From positions 1-25,189 of the IMG/VR virus record IMGVR_UViG_3300010430_000425: a DNA stretch of 25,189 nucleotides. One strand, 5' to 3'. The translations under genes and the position numbers were made by a program. Shown here piece by piece: positions 12,587 to 20,182 of the stretch (position 1 is the first letter of the stretch; each line of letters opens with the position of its first letter). This DNA is from a virus. The notes below the pieces were generated by a model. It worked only from the letters and a program-made list of their open reading frames with translations. It had not been told where the DNA came from and ran no database searches.

Positions 12587-13429
12587 ATGAAAATAAAGAA
12601 TATAAAAAACTGCAAACCACTCTTAGTAGTTATAGGACTTATCCTTTTAGGAGAAAGTATATTTACAGGGCTTATACCTCACTCTAGAGGATACTTGTTC
12701 GGATTATTACAATCTCAAACAGGCCCTATATACTTGGCTTTAGGTGTATACTTGACTAATTACTTATGTTTAGATTTCTTTTGCGCTGTAAAAGGCTACG
12801 CTATAATTAAGACATCTTTACTATTTAGAACAGCTAGAACAGAAGAAACTATTAAGAAAGTTAAAGGAGAGGTAGAGAACACTCCTCAAAGAATTCAAGA
12901 AGATATCAAGTTAAGCTATGAAAGTAGGTTCATAGTATGGTCTGAGTACATAATATCAGGGATAATTGTTATACAATTGATAATTATTAACTTGTCTCAA
13001 CCAATATTAATCTTCGCGGCCTTGACATATGCTGGAATAAGTGTCATAATTGCATTAAGGTTTAACCCGAAGTTAACTAGAGCAGAAAAAGAAGTGCAGA
13101 GAACAGAAGCTACATATAGACACAGTCTTATAGACAGCTTAAGCTTAACATGCTTACCATTAGCTAACAAAGCTAACCTTATGGCAGCTAAGATAAGAAC
13201 GCACTACTTACTATTTACTAGACTTCAGTTAGGAGTTATGTCAGTATTACCATATGTTGTATTGATACCAAGCTTATTATCAGGAGATATAGATTTAGGA
13301 ACATTGGTTAAGCATCAGGCTACATTTGCATTAATAGTAGTAAACGCAAGTATATTAATACAGTTATATCCTAAGTTAGTTAAAGGTAGAGCATCAGAGG
13401 AAAGAGTAAGAGAGGTGGAAAATGATTAA
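12587..13429 (+). CDS. SbmA/BacA-like membrane protein (transporter domain)
   Basis: A 280-residue protein with about six hydrophobic segments (near 11-29, 47-66, 116-136, 138-157, 211-231 and 244-262). Between spans two and three is VENTPQRIQED (residues 96-106), matching the E-x-x-x-Q-R-[IV]-Q-E-D signature of SbmA/BacA and of ABCD-type transporter membrane domains. EVQRTEATYRHSL (169-181) matches the second family motif R-V-E-A-x-Y-R-x-x-L. E. coli SbmA is about 406 aa and imports peptide antibiotics such as microcins using the proton gradient. This version is shorter, and no nucleotide-binding domain is nearby. The start ATG 12587 has SD GAGGTGAT; the GTG at 12578 lies inside it. Its role in a phage is unknown; it could interfere with the host transporter or the envelope. 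Confidence 0.72.
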   Translation: MKIKNIKNCKPLLVVIGLILLGESIFTGLIPHSRGYLFGLLQSQTGPIYLALGVYLTNYLCLDFFCAVKGYAIIKTSLLFRTARTEETIKKVKGEVENTPQRIQEDIKLSYESRFIVWSEYIISGIIVIQLIIINLSQPILIFAALTYAGISVIIALRFNPKLTRAEKEVQRTEATYRHSLIDSLSLTCLPLANKANLMAAKIRTHYLLFTRLQLGVMSVLPYVVLIPSLLSGDIDLGTLVKHQATFALIVVNASILIQLYPKLVKGRASEERVREVEND

Positions 13430-13667
13430 AGAATACATTATAGATGGTGAAACGTTTCAACACGTTACATATAACGACGGAACTACTAGACTTTTCAACG
13501 ATGAAGGTATAGGAAGCATAGTAGATATAGATAATGAACTAGAACATGTAGTATTTAAAACATCAGACTACTGTAAGCAAGGATACGTAGAAGACGACAC
13601 AACATATCTTTCAAAGAGTCCTAGGAATCTTAAGAGATTACAAGATAGCATAAATGGAGGAGAGTAG
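13422..13667 (+). CDS. 81-aa hypothetical protein
   Basis: The start overlaps the SbmA-like gene by 8 bp, with SD AGAGAGGTGG. The product is a polar alpha/beta protein beginning MIKEYIIDGETFQHVTYNDG, with likely N-terminal beta hairpins. No known motif. It precedes the holin with no gap, and its last codons carry the holin SD (GGAGGAGAG). Confidence 0.6.
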   Translation: MIKEYIIDGETFQHVTYNDGTTRLFNDEGIGSIVDIDNELEHVVFKTSDYCKQGYVEDDTTYLSKSPRNLKRLQDSINGGE

Positions 13668-14078
13668 ATGATAGGCGGTATAATAACAGCGATAAGCGGT
13701 ATAGGAAAGGCTTTCTTTGGAGCTAAACAAGCTAAAGCAGAGATTATTAATAAAGCTATAGGCGTTGTAGGCGACATAAATAAGTCAGATGATGCAAGAG
13801 CAGTAGCTGCAGCTCAAATTATAACTGCAGAAGCTCGTTCTGAAAGCGTTATAACTAGAGTTTGGAGACCAGCGGTAGTACTAGGTTTCACAACCATACT
13901 GTTCGCTTACTTCTTTGGATTTATCCCAGAGAATGTGACCCCTAGGATACTAGATCGTATATTTGATATAGTAGAATACTCAGTATTAGGTTACATGGGA
14001 ATGAGAAGTATGGACAAATGGATAAGAGACTTATCACTAGGTTCAATAATTAAGAAGATAGTGGAGAAAAAGTTATGA
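13668..14078 (+). CDS. Holin of the 3TM family
   Basis: A 136-residue protein with the signature of the Holin_3TM family. The N-terminal amphipathic part has IINKAIGVVGDINKSDDAR (about 25-43), then AAAQIITAEARSESVITRVWRP, two hydrophobic spans (about 71-85 and 97-113) and the closing GYMGMRSMDKWI, close to the family ending GGY-x-x-GRS-x-EK. Holins open the inner membrane at a set time so that endolysin reaches the peptidoglycan. The matching lysozyme is about 10 kb away, which is unusual for a lysis pair. Confidence 0.82.
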   Translation: MIGGIITAISGIGKAFFGAKQAKAEIINKAIGVVGDINKSDDARAVAAAQIITAEARSESVITRVWRPAVVLGFTTILFAYFFGFIPENVTPRILDRIFDIVEYSVLGYMGMRSMDKWIRDLSLGSIIKKIVEKKL

Positions 14079-14164
14079 TAGATGTTATAGGAATGATGTG
14101 GGTAGCTATGCATTTTATAGTTATAATAGGATTTATAGTACTAGTCACTAAAGATTTACGATAG
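14075..14164 (+). CDS. 29-aa membrane peptide after the holin
   Basis: The ATG is in an ATGA overlap with the holin stop. The frame encodes one hydrophobic span (MMWVAMHFIVIIGFIVLVT) with a short charged tail. The coupled start suggests a holin partner such as an antiholin or pinholin-like peptide, but size and sequence alone do not prove it. Confidence 0.5.
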   Translation: MIDVIGMMWVAMHFIVIIGFIVLVTKDLR

Positions 14165-14210
14165 AATTCTCGCGACGAGGATATTTTACTTAACACCGTA
14201 GGAGGTAATT

Positions 14211-14669
14211 ATGAGTAATACAACAGAGCACGCAACAGGTATAGGCAGTATTAAGTTTTTAGCAGCTGCAAGAGCACTAAATAATCAGTTCACTAACAAG
14301 ATGGAATTTTCTTGTAGGTTAGTACTAGATGCTAACGATAAGTGTGTTGAACATATTAGAGGCATCAACAGTGCTAAGATAACAACAAAAAATGCAGGAG
14401 AAGGTCAAGTAAACATCAACTTTACTTCAACTTTTGCACCTAAAGTACTAAATAAGGACAACGAAGTTCTTTCAGGTGAAGAGATTCCATATTTCGATGG
14501 AAGAACCGACACCGGAACAGCAGCTGTTACTTATAAAGTAGTAGACTATGGAGACGCAAAAATAATTCGCCTCAGTGGTATTAAGCTACTAGACTTAAGC
14601 ATTGTTGAGAAGGAAATGCGAGAAAGTTCTATGGACGTTACTTTAGAACAACTTAAAAATATAACTTAA
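14211..14669 (+). CDS. Probable ssDNA-binding protein
   Basis: A 152-residue protein placed just upstream of DNA polymerase, the usual place of T7 gp2.5-type proteins. Predicted strands (KMEFSCRLVLDAND, AKITTKNAGEGQVNINF, AAVTYKVVDYGDAKIIRLSGI) suggest an OB-like barrel. The phrase with a P-x-V-x-x-x-D-x-x-V opening, a Gly-rich turn and an I-x-L-x-G-I-K-L-L closing strand recalls phage ssDNA-binding families. It lacks the strongly acidic C-terminal tail typical of many SSBs, ending EQLKNIT instead. The SD is TAGGAGGT. Fold and role are inferred. Confidence 0.5.
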   Translation: MSNTTEHATGIGSIKFLAAARALNNQFTNKMEFSCRLVLDANDKCVEHIRGINSAKITTKNAGEGQVNINFTSTFAPKVLNKDNEVLSGEEIPYFDGRTDTGTAAVTYKVVDYGDAKIIRLSGIKLLDLSIVEKEMRESSMDVTLEQLKNIT

Positions 14670-14724
14670 CTGGGAGGTGATCAGAAGTCGAAGAACCTCA
14701 ACTTGAGTATAAATAGAGGAAAAT

Positions 14725-14745
14725 CCTAGACTTAAAACGTCTAGG
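14725..14745 (+). other. Perfect 7-bp hairpin between the SSB-like gene and polymerase operon
   Basis: CCTAGAC (14725-14731) and GTCTAGG (14739-14745) flank a 7-base A/T-rich loop. TACTAATTTTAAG follows, a poor terminator tail. An orphan SD (GGGAGGTGAT) lies at 14671-14680 without a convincing ORF. The hairpin may process or attenuate the message ahead of DNA polymerase. Confidence 0.5.
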
Positions 14746-14771
14746 TACTAATTTTAAGAGAGGTAATTAAT

Positions 14772-14891
14772 ATGATAATGGCATCAACAATAGCCATCGA
14801 GCTAGAAAGGGTAAAGAAAGCACTGAGGGAAGCAGGAATATTAGATGAAGATGACAAATTAATTAGTGAAGAAGATGAGGAGACAGTATGA
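14772..14891 (+). CDS. 39-aa acidic peptide upstream of DNA polymerase
   Basis: An ATG after AGAGGTAATTA opens a 39-codon frame: a short hydrophobic/basic helix (IAIELERVKKALREAG) and then a very acidic tail (LDEDDKLISEEDEE). It ends in an ATGA overlap with the polymerase gene, so the two are translationally coupled. Unrecognised. Confidence 0.55.
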   Translation: MIMASTIAIELERVKKALREAGILDEDDKLISEEDEETV

Positions 14892-16951
14892 AAATTAAAG
14901 CTATAGATTTCGAGACAAGAAGAATCAGCGAGGAAGAGCCTTGTCCTACGCCTATATGCTTATCATACTATTACTTAGAAGATGGAAAGGAGCGAAAAGG
15001 GATTGTCACAGGACTTGACAGCATGGAGGCATTCTTATTCGACATACTGAGTTGCAACTGTTTAATTGTAGCTCACAATATGTCCTTTGAAGCGAATGTA
15101 ATAGATACACACTTCCCTAAACTTAGGAAGTTAATGTATAGAAAGTTTGATTTAGGTCAAATGATATGTACGGAAATAATAGAGAAATATATAGATAATA
15201 CTAGAAAAACGACCATGAGAATGTTCTCACTATCTACACTGGTCATGAATTATTTTAATACAGATATATCTGAAGATAAAAAGAATCCTGATGCATGGAG
15301 ATTAAGATATCATGAATTAGAAGATGTAAAGCTAGAACAATGGCCTGAAGAGGCTAAGAGATATGCTATAGATGATTCAGTATGGACATATAAGATATAT
15401 ATAAGACAGTTAGAATCTAAAGTAGACGCTAGAGAAAGCATAGCTGCTGGTTTCTACCTAAACAAAATAGGATTAGCAGGTGCAAATATAGACCATGAAA
15501 GAGTATTAGAACTAGAATGTGAAATAAACGATTTAATCAAATTACCTCAAGCTTATCTAGAAAAGAAAGGTATATTAACTAAATTAACAACTGGTAAGTA
15601 TAAAAAGAACTTAAAGAAATTTCAAGAGCTAATTGCAGAACAAGTGAAAGAACCTGAAAAGACCGTTAAAGGAAAGATAGCTACAGGAGTAGAGGTTTTA
15701 GAGCGATATATAGGTAAGGTAGATGTTGAGTCAGAACTATATGCTATCTTGAAGGAGTATTTAAATATAATGGAATATGAGAAGGTGAGAACTTCTTATA
15801 TACCTAGACTTAAATTAGCTAAACCTTTAATAAGGTCTACTTATAAACCTTACATAACTTCAGGAAGAACTTCCTGTTCAGGTACTAGCTTCTACCCTTC
15901 AGTTAATATGCAACAAATGCCTAGGAGCGTAGAAGGTGTTACGTGGGATATCAGAAACTGTTTTGTTCCAAGACCTGGCTATAAAATATGCAGTATAGAT
16001 TACAATGGATTAGAGCTAGCTAGTACAGCTAATCGACTATATGATCTAACAGGTAGACAAAGCATGCTAGATATCGTCAACAAAGGAGAAACACCTATAG
16101 ATTTACACAGTATGTTAGCTTACAGGATAATGAACATTAAAGAGAAATCCAAAGAAACATACGAAGGCTTCATGTCTAAGAAGAAAGAAAAGAAGTATGC
16201 AGAGTACAGACAACTAGCTAAACCTATTAACCTAGGTTTCCCAGGTGGAATAGGATATGACACTATGAGAACATTACTAGCTAAAGAAGGGATATTCCCT
16301 AAACTTGTCGTACTTGAAACAGTACCATATGAAGATAGAATATCGTGGAAAAGAAATAAAGCTAAGAGAGAAGGATACCCAGTTAGAATAAGAAGAGTTG
16401 GGTTTAGAGAGTTTCAACTAGTATACGACGAGCTGGTCCTACTAAAAGAGGAATTGTTCGCTCTTTACCCTGACCTAGAGTACTTCTTAACTGAAGGACA
16501 TAACGAGTACTTAACAGGAGAGACTAAAAACATTAAAAATGAATTTGGAGAATGGGAAAAAGAACCTATGTATGCATATACAGTAGGAGAACTTAACGTG
16601 AATTACTGTACATATACTAAATTATGTAATGGTATACTTATGCAAAGCCCTTCAGCTATTGGTGCTAAGAAGGCAATGGTTAAAATAATAAGTAAGTACG
16701 GTAACTCTGTTGCAGTTAAGCCTTTAGCTTTCATACATGATGAGATATTATTTGAAGTACTTGACAATAATGAAAAGTATGCTATAATTAAAGATATAAG
16801 TCAGATATTGATTGAAGAAATGCAGACTGTATTAAAGAGCGTAAGGATAGCAGTAGAGGCAGAGTTATTCCCTTACTGGAAGAAATCAGGAGGCGAATGG
16901 TCTAAAACTTACTTTAAAGGACCTAAAGACACAGATTTAAAGGAGCTATAA
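14888..16951 (+). CDS. Family A (T7-like) DNA polymerase with 3'-5' exonuclease domain
   Basis: A 687-residue replicative polymerase. The N-terminal exonuclease has DFET (residues 7-10), NMSFEAN (64-70) and YAIDD (159-163), corresponding to Exo I, II and III. Exo II has Glu where Asp is common. The polymerase domain has TSGRTSCSG leading to motif A IDYNGLEL (370-377), motif B built on R441-QLAK-PINLGFPGGIGYD, and motif C FIHDEILFEV (615-624) with the catalytic HDE. Length is close to that of T7 gp5 (704 aa). A possible thioredoxin-binding insert is not evident. It copies the phage genome. A consensus sigma70 promoter lies inside its 3' part at 16761. Confidence 0.95.
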   Translation: MKIKAIDFETRRISEEEPCPTPICLSYYYLEDGKERKGIVTGLDSMEAFLFDILSCNCLIVAHNMSFEANVIDTHFPKLRKLMYRKFDLGQMICTEIIEKYIDNTRKTTMRMFSLSTLVMNYFNTDISEDKKNPDAWRLRYHELEDVKLEQWPEEAKRYAIDDSVWTYKIYIRQLESKVDARESIAAGFYLNKIGLAGANIDHERVLELECEINDLIKLPQAYLEKKGILTKLTTGKYKKNLKKFQELIAEQVKEPEKTVKGKIATGVEVLERYIGKVDVESELYAILKEYLNIMEYEKVRTSYIPRLKLAKPLIRSTYKPYITSGRTSCSGTSFYPSVNMQQMPRSVEGVTWDIRNCFVPRPGYKICSIDYNGLELASTANRLYDLTGRQSMLDIVNKGETPIDLHSMLAYRIMNIKEKSKETYEGFMSKKKEKKYAEYRQLAKPINLGFPGGIGYDTMRTLLAKEGIFPKLVVLETVPYEDRISWKRNKAKREGYPVRIRRVGFREFQLVYDELVLLKEELFALYPDLEYFLTEGHNEYLTGETKNIKNEFGEWEKEPMYAYTVGELNVNYCTYTKLCNGILMQSPSAIGAKKAMVKIISKYGNSVAVKPLAFIHDEILFEVLDNNEKYAIIKDISQILIEEMQTVLKSVRIAVEAELFPYWKKSGGEWSKTYFKGPKDTDLKEL
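16761..16788 (+). promoter_or_regulatory. Consensus sigma70 promoter inside the polymerase gene
   Basis: TTGACA and TATAAT, both perfect hexamers, are spaced by 16 bp within the coding sequence. The predicted start is about 155 bp before the next gene, so it could boost the operon that follows. It may also arise by chance from the Asp-Asn-Asn and Tyr-Ala-Ile-Ile codons. Confidence 0.5.
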
Positions 16952-16952
16952 G

Positions 16953-17186
16953 ATGAAGATAATAGTAGAATACGACCTGAGTAAAGATCAAGACTTCAAA
17001 GATTACGAGATACATAAGAATGCTGATGGTTTACTATCCGCAATGTGTGAATTTGATACATACTTAAGAAACAGGTATAAGTACCCTGAAAACCAGATTT
17101 CAGACCAAACTCACGAGGCTATAGTAGAGATTAGAGATAAGTTTTACGACTGTATAGCTGAGTATAATTCTAGTTTAGATTGTTAA
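16953..17186 (+). CDS. Conserved phage protein next to DNA polymerase (77 aa)
   Basis: A small acidic alpha/beta protein. It begins MKIIVEYDLSKDQ, continues with EFDTYLRNRYKYPEN and ends in a helix (AIVEIRDKFYDCIAEYN). Similar small proteins with a D-x-Y-L-R-x-x-x-K-Y block are often encoded beside polymerase or primase genes in phages; their function is not known. The start is one base after the polymerase stop and uses AAGGAG. Confidence 0.55.
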   Translation: MKIIVEYDLSKDQDFKDYEIHKNADGLLSAMCEFDTYLRNRYKYPENQISDQTHEAIVEIRDKFYDCIAEYNSSLDC

Positions 17187-17195
17187 GGAGAAGAT

Positions 17196-17429
17196 ATGAG
17201 TTACGATGATACTAAAGTAAGAAAAGGACAAGCGTATAACCTAGCAGTTATGACTGCAATAGCTGATGGTAAGCATCACGATAACGTGTATATTACTAAA
17301 CAGTTCTTGAGACACTATCAATTTGCAGCACTATGTCAAAAAGGTGATGTAAATCAATTAGCTGCAATAACTGAATGTCCAAAGATAATAGAACTATTTA
17401 ATGAAGTTACTAAATCGTTAGGAGGTTAA
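17196..17429 (+). CDS. Conserved phage protein with KGQAYNLAV motif (77 aa)
   Basis: A soluble helical protein opening VRKGQAYNLAVMTAIADGK, followed by a YITKQFLRHYQF helix. The K-G-Q-A-Y-N-L-A start is familiar from small replication-region proteins of tailed phages, without a known role. The SD is AAGGAG. It belongs to the polymerase operon. Confidence 0.55.
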   Translation: MSYDDTKVRKGQAYNLAVMTAIADGKHHDNVYITKQFLRHYQFAALCQKGDVNQLAAITECPKIIELFNEVTKSLGG

Positions 17430-17430
17430 C

Positions 17431-17607
17431 ATGAAATATAGATTTAAACACTTAAGAAACTTTATGTTAGGTGCTCAAATGTGGAGTAGTAAGAACTCTA
17501 TAGGATTTATAGTTTGCCTAGGTACAAAAGGTATAATGGTTAGCTACTGTAAAAAGAAGAAAGGTGGCTGTGATAATTGTAGTTGCGCTAGGTCTTCAGG
17601 AGTTTAA
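17431..17607 (+). CDS. 58-aa basic Cys-rich protein
   Basis: An ATG after TAGGAGGT opens a frame with a basic N-terminus, a short hydrophobic middle (IGFIVCLGTKGIMV) and a C-terminal cluster CKKKKGGCDNCSC that could bind zinc. It fills the gap between two conserved genes. Unrecognised. Confidence 0.5.
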   Translation: MKYRFKHLRNFMLGAQMWSSKNSIGFIVCLGTKGIMVSYCKKKKGGCDNCSCARSSGV

Positions 17608-17608
17608 T

Positions 17609-17779
17609 ATGGAATATGATTATTTGATTGAAGAGTGTAGACAGCGCGTTATAGAAAGTGCAGATGCATTCATAGCTGGTGTAGGAATAGGAGACACTAT
17701 TAGACAGTCTGTAGATGACTTGATTAATACTGTAGGTACCTCACACATAGAACAACTTAAAAGGGATAAAAATGTTTAA
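17609..17779 (+). CDS. 56-aa acidic helical protein
   Basis: The start ATG 17609 follows AGGAG and gives MEYDYLIEECRQRVIE; an upstream in-frame start would overlap the previous gene. The product is a mostly helical, acidic small protein ending in a basic tip, and it overlaps the exonuclease gene by 8 bp. Unrecognised. Confidence 0.5.
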   Translation: MEYDYLIEECRQRVIESADAFIAGVGIGDTIRQSVDDLINTVGTSHIEQLKRDKNV

Positions 17780-18443
17780 AGAATTAAAACCTAAAGGTGA
17801 TGAAGAATGGTTAAAGCTAAGAGCTAAAGTTCTTACAGCTACTGATATGGGAGGAGTCTTAGGACTTAACCCTTGGCCGTCCGCCAGTATTAAGAACATA
17901 TTAGCTAATAAGAAACAGTATGTACCGTTTGAGAACGCTTATACTTACAATGGGATAACTTTAGAACCTAAAGTAGTTGACGATGTTAATAAAGTATTAG
18001 GAACTAACTTTAAGTTATTCGAGAATGGAACTAGAAGTTTCTTTGCAGATGTAGATTTTGGATTAGGAGCAACTCCAGATGCTGGAGAAGGTGATACCTT
18101 ACTAGAGTGTAAGACAACCAAGCCAGGTAATGCTTTAAAGTATTCATATCATCCACCTGCTTACTACTTAGGTCAATTGTACACTCAAATGTACTGTACA
18201 GGTAGACAGACAGGTTTATTAGCTATAACTTCTACCAACTTTACACAATATACTGAGGAACTTAACCTACCTATAAGTATATTTGAGATAAAAAGGTTTA
18301 AAGCAATGGACGATTTGATAGTCCAGGAAGTAACAAGGTTTTGGGAAACCCTTAAGATAGGGAAAATGTACAGAGTAAATCGTAAACAGGGACTTAATAT
18401 AGAGTTCATGCTTAGGTTTAAAACTAGAAGGATATACAAATGA
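17772..18443 (+). CDS. YqaJ/lambda-exo-type recombination exonuclease
   Basis: A 223-residue PD-(D/E)XK nuclease. LTATDMGGVLGLNPW (21-35) is the conserved family opening, GITLEP supplies Glu65, and GATPDAGEGDTLLECKTTK (99-117) carries the catalytic Asp103, Glu112 and Lys114. Such enzymes degrade one strand of dsDNA to expose ssDNA for annealing, and in T7-like phages the analogous gp6 also removes primers and host DNA. It is placed between polymerase and sigma factor. No Beta or RecT-type annealing partner was recognised in the window, though the SSB-like protein may serve. Confidence 0.85.
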   Translation: MFKELKPKGDEEWLKLRAKVLTATDMGGVLGLNPWPSASIKNILANKKQYVPFENAYTYNGITLEPKVVDDVNKVLGTNFKLFENGTRSFFADVDFGLGATPDAGEGDTLLECKTTKPGNALKYSYHPPAYYLGQLYTQMYCTGRQTGLLAITSTNFTQYTEELNLPISIFEIKRFKAMDDLIVQEVTRFWETLKIGKMYRVNRKQGLNIEFMLRFKTRRIYK

Positions 18444-18949
18444 AAAGTACTTGTGGAACATTATATGATGTAGAGAAATTCATTCAAGCTCAAGCAGCAC
18501 ACTGTAGAGCTCACCAATTCTTTGATAGAGATGAGATACAATCATTAGGTTACTTAGCTTATACAGAAGCTGAACAGAAAATAAACCCTGATAAGAGTAT
18601 CAATGAAAGGAAATCATTTTATAGGTACGCAATTAGAAGTATATTAACTAACGAGATTAAGAAGAAGATAACACATAGTAAAAAGATAATATATGTAGAT
18701 GATAGTGAAATAGCTAAATCTTTAGGTCAAGAACAGGAGTTAAAAACAGCTCCAGAACTACATGAGGTTTACAAGTTCATAGGCAATCTACCAGATAGGG
18801 GTCAAGAGATAATAAAAAGGAGGTACCTAAATTCCAAAGTAGAGACTTTAAATGAGATCGGACTGACTATGAACCTTTCAGGTGAAAGAGTTAGACAGAT
18901 TTGTAGACAGAACTTAGATGTTCTAAGGGAGTGTTTAGAGAATGGATAA
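18440..18949 (+). CDS. Phage sigma70-like transcription factor
   Basis: A 169-residue protein with two sigma domains. Region 2 is around residues 28-76 (DRDEIQSLGYLAYTEAEQ, then FYRYAIRSILTNEIKKK), matching the core-binding helix and the tail of region 2. Region 4 is around residues 113-166 (LPDRGQEIIKRRYL, then TLNEIGLTMNLSGERVRQIC), with the HTH signature S-x-E-R-V-R-Q-I. It lacks region 1 and a clear region 3, like ECF or sporulation-type sigmas. It probably redirects host RNA polymerase to middle or late promoters; its targets are not proven. ATGA overlap with the exonuclease gene. Confidence 0.88.
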   Translation: MKSTCGTLYDVEKFIQAQAAHCRAHQFFDRDEIQSLGYLAYTEAEQKINPDKSINERKSFYRYAIRSILTNEIKKKITHSKKIIYVDDSEIAKSLGQEQELKTAPELHEVYKFIGNLPDRGQEIIKRRYLNSKVETLNEIGLTMNLSGERVRQICRQNLDVLRECLENG

Positions 18950-19049
18950 GCCAAGTTGCAGATATTGCGAGATAATTCGCACATTAGGGGTTATATTAAT
19001 GGTTATAATCAACATTTCAACATTATTAGTAGTTTCGGGGGTATTATGA
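18942..19049 (+). CDS. 35-aa Cys-x-x-Cys membrane peptide
   Basis: An ATG inside the end of the sigma gene opens a short frame with SCRYCEII and one hydrophobic span (LGVILMVIINISTLLVV). It overlaps the next start in ATGA fashion. Its size makes it uncertain, but the double overlap fits the compact operon. Confidence 0.45.
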   Translation: MDKPSCRYCEIIRTLGVILMVIINISTLLVVSGVL

Positions 19050-19645
19050 GAAGAAGTAACACATGTTTAGCAGTGATAAGAGACGATAAAGGGACACTAT
19101 GGTTTGCAGGAGACAGAAGAATATCATGGCATTTCGGCAAAGCTCTTAAGTCACCTAGACCTAAGATAACTTACAGAAATAAAGTACTGTTAGCAGGTAC
19201 AGGTACTAGTTGTATATGCGATTTAGTAACTGATCAATTTGATATACCTATTAAAACAGATCAGCAAGATACTTTCAATTACATACATACAACATTCGTA
19301 CCTAAGCTAATTAAATGGTTAAGACAAGAAGGTTGGGTATCTGAAGGTGAACGTAAACTATCTACTTCTGACGACGACGGTAAATCTGAATTAGGTGCTA
19401 CAATATTAATAGGTGTAGAGTCAGACTTATATGAACTAGATATAGATACTAACATGATATGTGCAGATGTTATAGATGCTCCTTATGCTGCAGGTTGTGG
19501 TGGTGCTCTAGCGCATGGTTCGCTCCTTACTACAGAAAGCTTAGACTACTCTCCTAAGAAGAGACTGACTATAGCTTTAAAGGTAGCAGCCAAAGTGTCA
19601 CCTGGTTGTGATGACAACGTAGATATCTTAAACAATAGGAAGTAA
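19046..19645 (+). CDS. HslV/proteasome-like Ntn-hydrolase peptidase
   Basis: A 199-residue protein. After a five-residue leader (MRRSN) comes Thr6, the expected catalytic N-terminal threonine after processing. Asp23 in FAGDRRIS and Lys40 in RPKITYR fall at relative positions 18 and 35, near the proteasome/HslV Asp17 and Lys33. LLAGTGTS follows the Lys. The C-terminal half has LGATILIGVESDLYELD, YAAGCGGALAHGSLL and ALKVAAKVSPGCDDNVDIL, matching the HslV pattern of I-G-S-G-G and the final helix pair. Host HslV is a double hexamer fed by HslU. The start ATG 19046 follows GGGGG by five bases. A partner may be the ClpX-like ATPase at 21323; that is inference. Confidence 0.78.
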   Translation: MRRSNTCLAVIRDDKGTLWFAGDRRISWHFGKALKSPRPKITYRNKVLLAGTGTSCICDLVTDQFDIPIKTDQQDTFNYIHTTFVPKLIKWLRQEGWVSEGERKLSTSDDDGKSELGATILIGVESDLYELDIDTNMICADVIDAPYAAGCGGALAHGSLLTTESLDYSPKKRLTIALKVAAKVSPGCDDNVDILNNRK

Positions 19646-19647
19646 AT

Positions 19648-19806
19648 ATGAAAACATTAATGCTAGACTTATTTTTAATACTTGTAGACATCGTTAGAAT
19701 GATAGCTCTAGCTGTAATGTATACTGCAGCTTGTTCGATATACTTAGTATTTTGTTTACTATCTGCAATCATAGCTTTCTTGGATAGGAGAAAACTTGAC
19801 AAATAG
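19648..19806 (+). CDS. 52-aa membrane protein
   Basis: The start has SD AGGAAG. The sequence is hydrophobic nearly throughout (LFLILVDIVRMIALAV and SIYLVFCLLSAIIAFL), with a basic end (DRRKLDK), suggesting one or two spans. It lies between the peptidase and RusA. Unrecognised. Confidence 0.55.
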   Translation: MKTLMLDLFLILVDIVRMIALAVMYTAACSIYLVFCLLSAIIAFLDRRKLDK

Positions 19807-19824
19807 GAGAAGGTGTACTAAAAT
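19796..19824 (+). promoter_or_regulatory. Internal sigma70-like promoter before RusA
   Basis: TTGACA (19796-19801), 17 bp, TAAAAT (19819-19824). The -10 box overlaps the RusA start codon, so transcription would begin inside RusA and serve downstream genes only. Chance is possible. Confidence 0.4.
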
Positions 19825-20182
19825 GATATTAGAGACGTTTGAATTACCTTGGCCACCCAGTGCTAATCACTACTGGTTTATAGTGGCCTGTAAAGGTGGA
19901 GGCAGAAAAGTTATAGGAAAGAAAGGTAAGGACTTTAGGAAGGGAGTTCAGGAGCTTATAGGAGACAGGATACCGCTGGAAGGAAGACTTAAGGTAGAGA
20001 TAGAGGTATATCCTCCAGACAGGCGTAAAAGAGACTTAGATAACGTATTGAAGGCTACATTAGATGCCTTAGAAGATGCAAAGGTTTATTTAGATGATAA
20101 TCAGATAGACTGTTTAATAGTTAATAGAAGAGAAGTTGTTAAAGGTGGAAAGATGGAGGTGAAGATATATGAAATTAAATGA
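19823..20182 (+). CDS. rusA: RusA-family Holliday junction resolvase
   Basis: A 119-residue protein with the family hallmarks: PPSANHYW near the N-terminus, PPDRRKRDLDNVLKATLDAL (64-83) with Asp71 and Asp73, and VYLDDNQID (88-96) with Asp91 and Asp92. RusA dimers cut four-way junctions, and in phages they can debranch replicating DNA before packaging. Length is typical (E. coli RusA 120 aa). The chosen ATG is preceded by GGAGAAGGTG; an upstream in-frame start at 19796 overlaps the previous gene. Confidence 0.9.
   Translation: MILETFELPWPPSANHYWFIVACKGGGRKVIGKKGKDFRKGVQELIGDRIPLEGRLKVEIEVYPPDRRKRDLDNVLKATLDALEDAKVYLDDNQIDCLIVNRREVVKGGKMEVKIYEIK

Noticed and set aside
14671-14710. Small ORF after the orphan SD GGGAGGTGAT
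   Set aside because: The only in-frame start (GTG) overlaps the SD and leads to a stop after about nine codons, so no credible gene.
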